Positions 7,050 to 14,915 of a DNA stretch of 64,000 nt are shown here, in pieces (the stretch's first letter is position 1; every line of letters starts with the position of its first letter). The DNA comes from Flavobacteriaceae bacterium MAR_2009_75. Its GTDB lineage: Bacteria; Bacteroidota; Bacteroidia; Flavobacteriales; Flavobacteriaceae. Location of the stretch: the NCBI GenBank assembly GCA_002813285.1, contig PHTZ01000001.1:3347501-3411500 (forward strand), written 5' to 3'. The notes under the pieces were generated by a model that ran no database searches, had not been told where the DNA came from, and saw nothing but the letters and a program-made list of their open reading frames with translations. The position numbers and the translations under genes were made by a program.

Positions 7050-7781
7050 TTAGCTACCGTTTTTTATTTTTTTTCTCAGTTCATCAATACTTAAAGTATC
7101 TAATTCGCGATGAAGCATTCTATGGCAATTTGCACAGACTAAAGCCAAGTCATTTATTGTCGTAATTGACTCACCTTCTATTTCAGATAGTGGTATTTTG
7201 TGATGACATTCCATAAACCCTTTTCCCAATTCACCATAAACCTCATAAAAGTCAAATCCGCAAACTTCACAATCTAATTTTCCGTATTTCTTTAAATAGT
7301 TTTCTTTTTTCTTATTATTCAGTTTTGGGTTCCGTTCTCTGTGTTTGTGTAATTTATAAATTACTTTTCCTTCTTTAACTTTTAGTTTTTCATCTTCATC
7401 GTCATCTCCAATTCGATACAGGTTATTGGTCAGTTCGACATCTGAAACAGTTTTTTTAATTTGTTCTGCAATTCTTTTAAGTCCGTTAATGTCATCTTGA
7501 AATTCGAAGAATACTTTTTCATCTAATTTGCTGTATCTGTCCATTCCCTTACCATCATAGTTTGGGTCAATCGCTTTGAAGTTATTCAACTTCATAGATA
7601 CTCCATTTGGATTTCTAAACTTTACATTATCGACTCTTTCTTTATGAATTGGAAGTTTATTTAGAATTTCAGACACCTCAATGACTTTCGGATTTCTGCT
7701 GTCCATTTCCCGCGCCTCAATCGAGTGATAGAGGTCAAGAGCAAGTATTACTTCATCTCTATGCCATTTTGGTGGTTTCAT
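7050..7781 (-). CDS. HNH endonuclease
   Basis: 243 residues. The C-terminal HNH nuclease is clear: CEVCGFDF, then ECHHKIPLSEIEGE, INDLALVCANCHRMLH, with two CxxC pairs as a zinc knuckle. The N-terminal 150 residues (KPPKWHRDEVILALDLYH and following) resemble domains attached to McrA-like or restriction-type HNH proteins, so a DNA-restricting role is plausible but not shown. The stop codon (TAA in GGTAGCTAAC) abuts the IS110 element, and the gene is bracketed by the two IS481 copies. No methyltransferase partner is present. Confidence 0.8.
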   Translation of the reverse strand: MKPPKWHRDEVILALDLYHSIEAREMDSRNPKVIEVSEILNKLPIHKERVDNVKFRNPNGVSMKLNNFKAIDPNYDGKGMDRYSKLDEKVFFEFQDDINGLKRIAEQIKKTVSDVELTNNLYRIGDDDEDEKLKVKEGKVIYKLHKHRERNPKLNNKKKENYLKKYGKLDCEVCGFDFYEVYGELGKGFMECHHKIPLSEIEGESITTINDLALVCANCHRMLHRELDTLSIDELRKKIKNGS

Positions 7782-7809
7782 AGTTGGTTTTTCAAATGTT
7801 CGTTAATAT

Positions 7810-9096
7810 ACATTGTTTACAAAAGTTATAGATTAGCGTTTACACTAAGTTAGTTTCTAACCTTACTGATTGTTCTTTCTTTCTAAACACATGTTCATCA
7901 AAGTATCCTAAAAATACGTTTCTATAAAACACCCTCCAAACACCATTGCCAATGTCCAGTGCTCCGATATGTTTACCTTGGAGCGAAGCGGAAAGGTAAA
8001 CCCAATTGTAGGCCTTCCATCTGATGGCTCCATTCTGTGTAACTTTTAAGACTTTCATTTTGGAATCGTAATCAAAGTTGGGGATTCTTTCGGGGAAAGG
8101 TCTTGCTGAAAATTCGTGTACATAGGCGGGTGTTTTCATGTTCAATGCTTCATGCGGTCTTAGGTTGTTATATTCTTTTACAAAGCTGTTCAAGCGTCTT
8201 TGTTGGGCTTTTAGGTCATAAGCTGAAGGATTGGCACAAGCGGCCTTTAAATCCCTGTGCATACGTTCATGTCTTCCGTTCTGTTGTGGCTGTGCCGGGT
8301 CGGAAAACACGGGCATGATTCCGAGTTCGATGAACCAATAGGATAACCTGGTAAATCGTTGAATCGCGGCCACGGAACCAAAAGGACTTCCATTGTCGGT
8401 ATGGATTTGTCCGGGGATGCCGAATTTCCTGAAAACCCTTTTGAACTCTGCTTTGGCCGATGCAAGGTTTTCTTTGTAATGCCCTTTTGCGGTAAATACG
8501 AAGCGGCTCTTCGAGTCTGCGATCGTAAGGGGATGACAATAGATTTTATTGCCCATAAGAAACTTGCCTTTGTAGTCGGCACTCCATACTTGGTTACAAT
8601 GTTTTGGGTCAAAGATGGGGTGTATGGGCTTGACTCTTCTAAGCCTTTTTTGAGGCGACACCAATCCATGTTTTTTGAGGATGTTATGAACGGTCAAGAC
8701 CGATGGGATTATTTCATCGGGGAAATCTTTATACAACAAGGTGTGCAATTTTTTAGCTCCCCATGCCTTGTGCTTTTCCTTCAATTCAAGAATGCGGCTC
8801 ACCACCTTTTCATTGGTGGCATTGGGATGTGGGCCACGTGGTTTTCTGGATAGTTCCCTTAGCCCTTCATAGCCTTCGTTTTCAAACCGGGCAATGATTT
8901 TGTAAGCCGTCGGTCTTGAGATTTTAAAGGCTCTACAAAGCTCTGTGATGGTGTATTTTCCAGTTCGCCATTCACAGATAAATTCGATTTTTTGCTCCAT
9001 AATCGTCTGTTCTTTCCAAGGCATAGCATCTGAATGTTGGTTCCAAATGCAACTTAAAAAGTGTAAACGATGTTTCTATAACTTTGTAAAGGATGT
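7810..9096 (-). mobile_element. IS481-family insertion sequence, copy 2
   Basis: Direct-orientation partner of the element at 3982-5269, with the same imperfect ends (ACATTGTTTACAAAAG on the left, CTTTGTAAAGGATGT on the right). The two copies bracket the IS110 element and the HNH gene in a composite-transposon-like layout of about 5.1 kb. Sequence identity with copy 1 is complete up to about 8736, then drops until the right end. Confidence 0.8.
7840..9024 (-). CDS. IS481-family transposase, copy 2
   Basis: 394 residues with the same catalytic core as copy 1 (WSADYKGKF, IHTDNGSPF, QQNGRHERMHRDLK). The N-terminal 100 residues differ at scattered sites, for example TELCRAFKISRP against TELCRSFGISRP and PHPNATNEKVVSRILELKEKHKAW in the linker. 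Both copies keep an open frame, which suggests selection or recent conversion of the C-terminal three quarters. Confidence 0.9.
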   Translation of the reverse strand: MPWKEQTIMEQKIEFICEWRTGKYTITELCRAFKISRPTAYKIIARFENEGYEGLRELSRKPRGPHPNATNEKVVSRILELKEKHKAWGAKKLHTLLYKDFPDEIIPSVLTVHNILKKHGLVSPQKRLRRVKPIHPIFDPKHCNQVWSADYKGKFLMGNKIYCHPLTIADSKSRFVFTAKGHYKENLASAKAEFKRVFRKFGIPGQIHTDNGSPFGSVAAIQRFTRLSYWFIELGIMPVFSDPAQPQQNGRHERMHRDLKAACANPSAYDLKAQQRRLNSFVKEYNNLRPHEALNMKTPAYVHEFSARPFPERIPNFDYDSKMKVLKVTQNGAIRWKAYNWVYLSASLQGKHIGALDIGNGVWRVFYRNVFLGYFDEHVFRKKEQSVRLETNLV

Positions 9097-9123
9097 TTGT
9101 ATATCGTACCAAATGGTAGCTAA

Positions 9124-9320
9124 CGGGAGGGCTATGTGTAGTCGTGCGTTTGGATTTTTGTTCGTCGTACCGACAAGGTACGTAAAAAAGAAAAATACAA
9201 AGGAGCACACCAGATTGCATATAGCGGTTGATATGCACAGTTTTCCTCGATGGCACCTAAAGGTGATAAAATCGATGGTCCCTCATCCTACGGCCATTGC
9301 AATCTGACATGGCCCTCCCG
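9124..9320. ncRNA. Structured repeat element, copy C (candidate ncRNA)
   Basis: Almost identical to copy B, with the 14-bp outer stem CGGGAGGGCTATGT (9124-9137) and ACATGGCCCTCCCG (9307-9320). It is followed by a second inverted pair, CGATGATGCACGAT (9319-9332) with ATTGTGCATCATCG (9394-9407), whose loop holds a CCCAAA/TTTGGG stem. In copy A the same outer pair reads GATGATGTCGA/TCGACATCATC, so both arms have changed together. It begins 27 bp after IS481 copy 2. Confidence 0.5.
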
Positions 9321-9407
9321 ATGATGCACGATCCCAAAGGGCGGGAATTGGAGCCTGGCGACAATGTAGCGATTTGGGTTCACCTTTAGGTGAATTGTGC
9401 ATCATCG

Positions 9408-9541
9408 TGTTTGTATATGGTTTGTTGCGTGGTTTAAGCACATAATTTAGCAAATAAAAACCGAATAGAAAATCCGCGAGGATTTTCGTAAGTAGGCTAG
9501 GACTAGCAATAAATTATATACGGTGTTGTAGCACGTTTTTT
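9408..9541 (-). repeat. attC-like end after the HAD gene
   Basis: On the minus strand the HAD stop is followed by CGTGCTACAACACCGTATATA, the complement of the GTTGTAGCAC core found before the HAD start. The middle has a GAAAATCC/GGATTTTC hairpin, and the far end is CCATATACAAACAC. No gene was seen. Confidence 0.45.
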
Positions 9542-10186
9542 TTAATTCAGAATTTCAGTTAAACTTTTGAAATTGTCAATTATATAGTTTGGTTTTTGTT
9601 TTTCTAATTTTTCCCTCGTGTTGTTTCCATAAGTAACTCCACACGTATCTACATTCGCCCTTTGTCCCATTTCAATGTCAAAAATTGTATCGCCAACTAC
9701 TAAACATTCAGATGGATGATAATTATATTTATTCATTATGAGATTTACAATGTCAGGTGAAGGTTTTTTATTTTTAGCATCTTCTTCACCTCCAACAAAT
9801 GTAAAAATGTCGTAAATGTTTTCCTTTTTGAGAATCTTAATTAATGCTTCTTTTCCTTTGCTTGAAGCAATAGTCAAGTTGATTCCTTTGTGATGAAAAT
9901 CTAACAATGTATCTTTTACTCCATCAAAAAGAGAAATTGTATCGATTACAATTTCATTATAATGTTTGCGGTAGACCAAAGTCGCTTCTTTAATTAATTT
10001 TTCATCAATTGAAAAGGCTTTTTCAAAGCTGGTTTTTAGAGATAATCCTATTAAACTCTCGATTATTTTTTCATCAAAGTTTTCAATATCAAAGCTATTT
10101 GCAACAAACTTCATAGTCTGTAAAATACTTTCTTTGGTATCGGCTAATGTGCCATCAAAATCTAAAATAAGATTCTTATATTTCAT
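9542..10186 (-). CDS. HAD-family hydrolase (phosphoglycolate phosphatase-like)
   Basis: 214 residues from MKYKNLILDFDGT. An upstream ATG at 10273 would add 29 residues running through the cassette boundary, so it is rejected. HAD motifs are visible: I, DFDGTLADT; II, ASSKGK; III, KKPSPD; and IV, VGDTIFDIEMG. The helical cap between motifs I and II (subtype I) is typical of phosphoglycolate phosphatase/PgmB relatives. The likely reaction is Mg-dependent phosphate monoester hydrolysis; the substrate is unknown. It is a single-gene cassette. Confidence 0.85.
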   Translation of the reverse strand: MKYKNLILDFDGTLADTKESILQTMKFVANSFDIENFDEKIIESLIGLSLKTSFEKAFSIDEKLIKEATLVYRKHYNEIVIDTISLFDGVKDTLLDFHHKGINLTIASSKGKEALIKILKKENIYDIFTFVGGEEDAKNKKPSPDIVNLIMNKYNYHPSECLVVGDTIFDIEMGQRANVDTCGVTYGNNTREKLEKQKPNYIIDNFKSLTEILN

Positions 10187-10204
10187 TTGGATTTGCGGTT
10201 TTTT

Positions 10205-10354
10205 CAAATGTGCTACAACGGTTAGTATATGAAAAGTAGGCGATTTCGAAGTACTAAACTTTCGGTTAAGCACAAAGTTTGATACAAGCTAAAAGCCTTG
10301 AATTTACTAGTGTTTCGCCTATTTTTTATATACATTGTTGTGTGCTGCCTTTTT
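10205..10354 (-). repeat. attC-like palindrome between CDF and HAD genes
   Basis: After the CDF stop the minus strand reads GCACACAACAATGTATATA, and before the HAD gene TATACTAACCGTTGTAGCAC. These outer arms are imperfect complements, with inner arms AATAGGCGA and TCGCCTACTT. It is the clearest attC-like site of the array. An ORF at 10279-10461 is not credible. Confidence 0.55.
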
Positions 10355-11224
10355 TTATTCATTCGGTTCAATATGAATCAGTACGTGTCCTAAATTTGGT
10401 ATTTCTTTCCGTAAATAATCCTTTAATTTATGTGCAATATCGTGACCTGATTTTACTGTAATTTCACTATCGACAATTGCGTGTAAATCAACGTGAAATT
10501 TCATTCCAGATTTTCGGATAAAACATTTTTCTGTGTCTAAAACACCTTTAACCTCTAATGATCTTTCTCTAATTTCAAGTATCAGGTCGTCATAAAGTTG
10601 TTCGTCCATAACTTCACCTAATGCTGGTCGTAATATTAAATAACTATTATATAAGATAAATGCGGAAGCAAATAAGGCTGCCCAATCATCTGCTGTTTCA
10701 TAACCTTGTCCAAATATGATTGCTATTGAAATTCCGATAAAAGCCATTACAGAAGTTATTGCATCACTTCTATGATGCCAAGCATCTGCTTTAAGAGATG
10801 AACTGTTGGTTTGTTTACTTTTCTTAATTACTATTTGAAATGAAATTTCTTTCCAAATTATTATTAGACCCAAAACAATTAAAGTCCAAGATTTCGGAAT
10901 TTTATGAGGTGTCTGAATATTTTGAATGCTTTCATAAGCAATTATTGTAGCAGAAACAACAAGAAAGGCAACTACTCCAAATGTAATTAATGGTTCAATT
11001 TTTCCGTGTCCATAAGGGTGGTTTTCGTCTGCTGGTCGTTTTGCATATTTAAAACCTAATAGAACTAAAAATGAAGCGAAAATATCAGTTGTTGATTCAA
11101 TCGCATCTGCAATTAAAGCATATGAATTGCCAAAGAATCCTGCAAGCCCTTTAATCAAAGCTAAAGCAGTATTTCCAATTATGCTGAAATAGGTTGTTTG
11201 TATTGCAGTTTGTTCGTTATTCAT
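10355..11224 (-). CDS. Cation diffusion facilitator (CDF) metal transporter
   Basis: 289 residues with about six transmembrane segments and a cytoplasmic C-terminal domain. CDF metal-site motifs are DAIESTTD in the second segment and HHRSDAITS in the fifth. The ENHPYGHGKIEP loop is the family signature. The C-terminal part (KCFIRKSGMKFHVDLHAIVD, VLIHIEPNE) is the ferredoxin-like dimerisation domain. It should export Zn2+, Mn2+ or Fe2+ in exchange for protons; the metal is not decidable here. It is the rightmost cassette gene. Confidence 0.9.
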   Translation of the reverse strand: MNNEQTAIQTTYFSIIGNTALALIKGLAGFFGNSYALIADAIESTTDIFASFLVLLGFKYAKRPADENHPYGHGKIEPLITFGVVAFLVVSATIIAYESIQNIQTPHKIPKSWTLIVLGLIIIWKEISFQIVIKKSKQTNSSSLKADAWHHRSDAITSVMAFIGISIAIIFGQGYETADDWAALFASAFILYNSYLILRPALGEVMDEQLYDDLILEIRERSLEVKGVLDTEKCFIRKSGMKFHVDLHAIVDSEITVKSGHDIAHKLKDYLRKEIPNLGHVLIHIEPNE

Positions 11225-11500
11225 TCGTTTTTTTTAGGTTGCACACAACACATAAATATATACAACTCCGTATTATTTAAGTGTCTTATTTTTAATAGGT
11301 TATATTTTTATATAATTAGGTAATCTGTATATCAACTTCCCCCTGATATATAAATTACCTAAGTGTTGTTTTTACCCGATTTCACTTCCCTCATTTTAAA
11401 TAAGAGGGCAAAACAGTGGTTTCTAATATTTAAATATACCGAAAAAATGTGCCCATGGCGTTCGGTCATTTTTTGTAACATCGGTAGCTACAAAAAAATA
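11225..11500. repeat. Right end of the cassette-like array
   Basis: Carries the outer motif GTTGCACACAACAC with ATATATACAAC (11239-11266), then a long hairpin with arms TTAGGTAAT (11316-11324) and ATTACCTAA (11354-11362) plus inner TATATC/GATATA. No gene was seen. After this point the gene content becomes ordinary chromosomal. Confidence 0.4.
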
Positions 11501-11530
11501 GCTGCCGAAGGGCAGCCAGTTTTTTTTTAT
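11495..11530. terminator. Bidirectional terminator
   Basis: GCTGCC-GAAG-GGCAGC hairpin (11501-11516) with a run of nine T residues on one side and seven A residues on the other, so it can end transcription from both strands. It serves the small membrane protein gene on the minus strand. Confidence 0.7.
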
Positions 11531-11584
11531 CGATAAAAAAATATAAACGTGAAGAATATGGCCTTAGCATAAATTCTTAAACGC

Positions 11585-11809
11585 TTAAAAAATTAGGGCA
11601 TTTGTCCATTTGAGGAGAAATAATACCAAGAAAGTAAGCCCGGTACTAATACCGATAACACCCTCCCAATAGAAAGTCTGCTGCCCCCAAATTTTTCTTC
11701 TTTTCTCGCCAAACTCTCTTTTATAACGACCATGAGAAAGTTTCCATACCAAAAATGTAATGGCTGCAAAAAGGGCTATAGCCAGTAGTACCATCGAAGT
11801 TTTCTCCAT
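11585..11809 (-). CDS. Small two-span membrane protein, unknown function
   Basis: 74 residues with two hydrophobic helices (about residues 5-24 and 50-70) separated by a strongly basic loop, KLSHGRYKREFGEKRRKIWG. No family was recognised. It has its own terminator downstream. Confidence 0.55.
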   Translation of the reverse strand: MEKTSMVLLAIALFAAITFLVWKLSHGRYKREFGEKRRKIWGQQTFYWEGVIGISTGLTFLVLFLLKWTNALIF

Positions 11810-11922
11810 TCTTACCTGTTTTGTTCGCCTATTCTTATCAAATTAGAGCACGGTCATACGATTTTTCTACATCGAACACCCTCTAGTAAATATAAGAAAT
11901 TCAGTGCTATCTAAACGCAAGC

Positions 11923-12636
11923 TTATTGCAACCTAAAATTGATGGGTATGCTAAATGGCACTCGAACGGCAGAGTTACGTTGTTTGCCCGGTGTCATTCG
12001 TGGTAGTTTTTCAATAATCCGTTTTGCTTCTGCTTCCAGCGATTGGTCTGGGCCTCGCAATTGAACATTACCGATGCTACCGTCTTTCTGTATAACGAAC
12101 ATCACGCTCACCCTACCTTCGATTCCCATTTCTTGGGCCACCTCAGGGTATCTGAAATTTTTGTTGATGTGTTTGGTCATCATTTTTTGAAAACATGCGC
12201 GTTTATCTTCTTCGGTCTTTTCACCTTCACAACCGGGGAAAACCGGCACCTTTTCAATCAAGATGAAAGGTATTTCTTCAGGTTCGTCCAATTCTTCGGT
12301 CGCTATATCGTTAACTTCTAGAACTTCTTGCTCTTGGTCTGTTTCCGTAGAGATGATTTCACTTTCGATACGCTCATCTTCATCTTCCATAATTTCGATT
12401 ACCGGTGGCGCTTGCACAGGTGGTGGGGGCGGGGGCGTTTTCAAATGCATCGTTATCGGTACCTCTTCAATGAGCTCATCTTCCACGTTCATAGAAATTA
12501 CATAACCATGGTCGTCGTCGTAGGTTTTCCATTCGAAGGCGATGAGAGTGAGTGCCATCACAAATAGCAATCCTAATAAAAAATAAATACCTCGATTTCT
12601 ATTGAGGTCTAGTTTTGGGTTCTTTTTTGGTTTCAT
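11923..12636 (-). CDS. TonB-like energy transducer
   Basis: 237 residues from MKPKKNPKLDLNRNRG; the longer frame to 12774 has no TonB-like sequence and is rejected. There is one N-terminal membrane helix (IYFLLGLLFVMALTLIAF), a proline stretch (KTPPPPPPVQAPPVIE), an acidic periplasmic linker, and a C-terminal TonB domain with YPEVAQEMGIEGRVSVMFVI and a closing INFRLQ. It would pass proton-motive energy from ExbBD to outer-membrane TonB-dependent receptors. No exbB or exbD lies beside it. Confidence 0.88.
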   Translation of the reverse strand: MKPKKNPKLDLNRNRGIYFLLGLLFVMALTLIAFEWKTYDDDHGYVISMNVEDELIEEVPITMHLKTPPPPPPVQAPPVIEIMEDEDERIESEIISTETDQEQEVLEVNDIATEELDEPEEIPFILIEKVPVFPGCEGEKTEEDKRACFQKMMTKHINKNFRYPEVAQEMGIEGRVSVMFVIQKDGSIGNVQLRGPDQSLEAEAKRIIEKLPRMTPGKQRNSAVRVPFSIPINFRLQ

Positions 12637-12930
12637 ATCTAAAAATTTAAGGGTTATCGAATGCATTAAATCTACGGTTACGAACGCGCTATAAAAATGA
12701 AGAATGAGTAAACCCGTCTTTTCGATGAGGGAAACGGCATTCGATGCTTTCGGGCAGAGTGATAGAGGCCTCATTTAGTGGAAAAAGCTTAAAATAAAAG
12801 CGAAAAGGGTAGGCCGATAGCTATCTTTATCGGTGTAACCATTGCGCGTTATACAGCACCTTCGTATGCCTAAAATTGCGATATTTGCGAGGTTAAAATG
12901 TTTAAGCACTAAGACACGTTTTTTAAATCT

Positions 12931-13935
12931 ATGGGTTGGTTCGGCAAGAAAGATAAATTACAGATTATAGCTTTTCAAGGTTATGGTACCGATGGTCATT
13001 TCTATGCTAGGGGCCGCGCCCTTGAAGATGAAGAGATCGACCTGGCGCAGAAAGGGGTTTTCAATTTGATATGGAATACCTATAAAAGATTCGAAACCGA
13101 TGAAGTGCGAAACACCCCCGTTTCGATTACCTTTTCAGACGGTAGAACGATCCAAGGTGAAACCGATAGCTCGGGCTACTATAAAATAAAGGCGGATCTC
13201 GATGACCTTTGTCGACTGACCAACAGTGAGGGGTGGCTAAAATTTGAAATATCTTTTAACGATACCAATCTCAAGCGGGGCATTCTTCATGATAATAGGT
13301 TTCCGGGAGAAATGCTGATACCATCTTCTAAAGTAAAATTTGGGGTCATTAGTGATATCGATGATACCATCTTACATACGGGCGTGGTCTCTTCGTTAAA
13401 ATGGAAAGTGATTTTCAATACCGTTTTTAAAACGGTAGACAGGCGAACTCCCTTGGCCGGGGCGGCCGAATTTTATAAGCTGCTTCACCAAGGCAAATCG
13501 CTCGATGAGGCAAACCCCATATTTTATGTGAGTCACAGCCCGTGGAATATGTACCGGTATCTTGAAATGTTCTTGCAGAAGAACAACTTTCCGAAAGGGC
13601 CTATTCTGTTGCGGAGCTTTCCTTTTTTTGGCAAGAAAAAGACACCTGACGAAAAACCGCAAAAGCAGAAAGAGATATTCAATATTTTAAAAACTTACCC
13701 CAAACTGAAATTCATATTGATCGGTGATAGTGGCGAGCACGATGCCGATATCTATAAAGAGATCGCAGAACTTTACCCCGACAATATTTTGGCCATCTAT
13801 TTGAGAAGCGTAGCACACAAAAAAAGAATGGAGCGTGTGAAGGGGGTCTATAAAGATTATAGCACAACCCCCGTTCTTTTGGTCGAAAGTAGTGAACAGG
13901 CTATAGAGCATGCCAAAGAAAATGGCTTTATTTGA
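12931..13935 (+). CDS. App1-like phosphatase (DUF2183) protein
   Basis: 334 residues. The C-terminal half has HAD-like catalytic motifs of the App1/DUF2183 family: SDIDDTILHT, YVSHSPWNMY and LIGDSGEHDADIY. The N-terminal half (about residues 1-130) is a beta-rich domain found in bacterial homologues. Yeast App1 is a phosphatidate phosphatase; the bacterial substrate is unproven. It is convergent with the downstream kinase gene (33-bp gap). Confidence 0.85.
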   Translation: MGWFGKKDKLQIIAFQGYGTDGHFYARGRALEDEEIDLAQKGVFNLIWNTYKRFETDEVRNTPVSITFSDGRTIQGETDSSGYYKIKADLDDLCRLTNSEGWLKFEISFNDTNLKRGILHDNRFPGEMLIPSSKVKFGVISDIDDTILHTGVVSSLKWKVIFNTVFKTVDRRTPLAGAAEFYKLLHQGKSLDEANPIFYVSHSPWNMYRYLEMFLQKNNFPKGPILLRSFPFFGKKKTPDEKPQKQKEIFNILKTYPKLKFILIGDSGEHDADIYKEIAELYPDNILAIYLRSVAHKKRMERVKGVYKDYSTTPVLLVESSEQAIEHAKENGFI

Positions 13936-13968
13936 TTCGCTTTCATAAAAATAAATCTGAAAAAAGTC

Positions 13969-14583
13969 TTAGAACAGTCCGTTGATCTGGGCGTCTATTC
14001 TATTGATGATCGAGCCTAAATCTTCAGGTTTATCTACAAAATCAAGGTCGTCGACATTAATTACGAGCAGATTGCCCTTCTTGTAACCATGGATCCAAGC
14101 TTCGTAGCGTTCATTGAGCCGGCTTAAATAATCTATTGAAATACTGTTCTCATAATCACGGCCGCGTTTATGTATTTGATTGACCAGATTAGGTATCGAA
14201 CTGCGTAGATAAATTAAGAGGTCGGGCGGTTGTACCAAACTCTCCATCAGCTCAAAAAGACTTTCATAATTGCTGAAATCCCTATTGGTCATAAGCCCCA
14301 TGGCATGAAGGTTAGGGGCGAAGATATAGGCATCTTCGTAGATGGTTCTATCTTGGATCGTATTCTTGCCGCTTTCTCTAATTTGAAGTATTTGACGGTA
14401 GCGGTGGTTTAAAAAGTAGATTTGAAGGTTAAAGCTCCAACGCTCCATTTGATTGTAAAAATCATCTAGATAAGGGTTGTCTACTACATCTTCAAAATTG
14501 GCTTCCCATTTGTAATGTTTTGCCAATAACCTAGTTAACGTAGTTTTTCCGGCACCGATGTTCCCGGCAACTGCAATGTGCAT
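13969..14583 (-). CDS. Deoxynucleoside kinase
   Basis: 204 residues. The P-loop GNIGAGKTT lies at residues 7-15; QDRTIYEDAYIF holds the DR(S/T) motif, and RGRDYENSISIDYLSRLNERYE is the lid region with arginines. This is the dNK/dGK/dAK family of salvage enzymes that phosphorylate deoxynucleosides with ATP. The nucleoside specificity is not clear. It is transcribed divergently from metK. Confidence 0.9.
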   Translation of the reverse strand: MHIAVAGNIGAGKTTLTRLLAKHYKWEANFEDVVDNPYLDDFYNQMERWSFNLQIYFLNHRYRQILQIRESGKNTIQDRTIYEDAYIFAPNLHAMGLMTNRDFSNYESLFELMESLVQPPDLLIYLRSSIPNLVNQIHKRGRDYENSISIDYLSRLNERYEAWIHGYKKGNLLVINVDDLDFVDKPEDLGSIINRIDAQINGLF

Positions 14584-14741
14584 AGGGTGTATAAAATTTA
14601 ATGGTTGTGATTTCTGTGTACTAGATACGAAAGTACAAGATACAAAGGATTCCGCTCGTGTAAAAAATATTAAACATAAATACTTATGATAATTTTAATA
14701 CTTCCTTTTGTTCGAAAATTTTTATTTCTACCTTAAATCTT

Positions 14742-14749
14742 TACTTTTG
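14742..14749 (+). promoter_or_regulatory. Flavobacterial -7 box of the metK promoter
   Basis: TACTTTTG fits the TAnnTTTG consensus and lies 13 bp before the start of the structured metK leader. No well-spaced -33 TTG was found. Confidence 0.5.
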
Positions 14750-14762
14750 TGCCTTAATAATT

Positions 14763-14848
14763 AAGAGGAAGGATTTGACTGATTGCAACCTCTAGTGCTG
14801 TCAACTTAATAGGTGACATAAACACTGAAAAAATGCTAAAGCAGTTGA
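14763..14848 (+). promoter_or_regulatory. Candidate SAM-II-like riboswitch before metK
   Basis: The leader contains GATTTGACTGATTGCAACC, then GTGACATAAACAC and AATGCTAAAGC. The order ATTGCA, GTGA and GCTAAA resembles the conserved core of the SAM-II pseudoknot riboswitch, with longer loops such as those described in Bacteroidota. The position before S-adenosylmethionine synthetase fits feedback by SAM. It is clearly different from the SAM-I elements at 16251 and 30605. Confidence 0.55.
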
Positions 14849-14915
14849 TGTTGGATTTCTTCCACGTTATACTTCTTTAGGGCTATTTTTCAAATCCTCA
14901 TAAATAAAGAAGTAC

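Noticed and set aside
1193-9332. Group II (attC-type) intron or retron as explanation of the repeats
   Set aside because: No reverse transcriptase, no recognisable domain V hairpin, and at about 150-200 bp the elements are too short for the ribozyme.
12043-12567. Plus-strand ORFs opposite the TonB-like gene
   Set aside because: Low-complexity Gly/Ser/Ile repeats that come from the complementary proline-rich and acidic codons.
12637-12774. N-terminal extension of the TonB-like protein
   Set aside because: The added residues are not TonB-like and the membrane helix sits correctly after MKPKKNPK at 12636.
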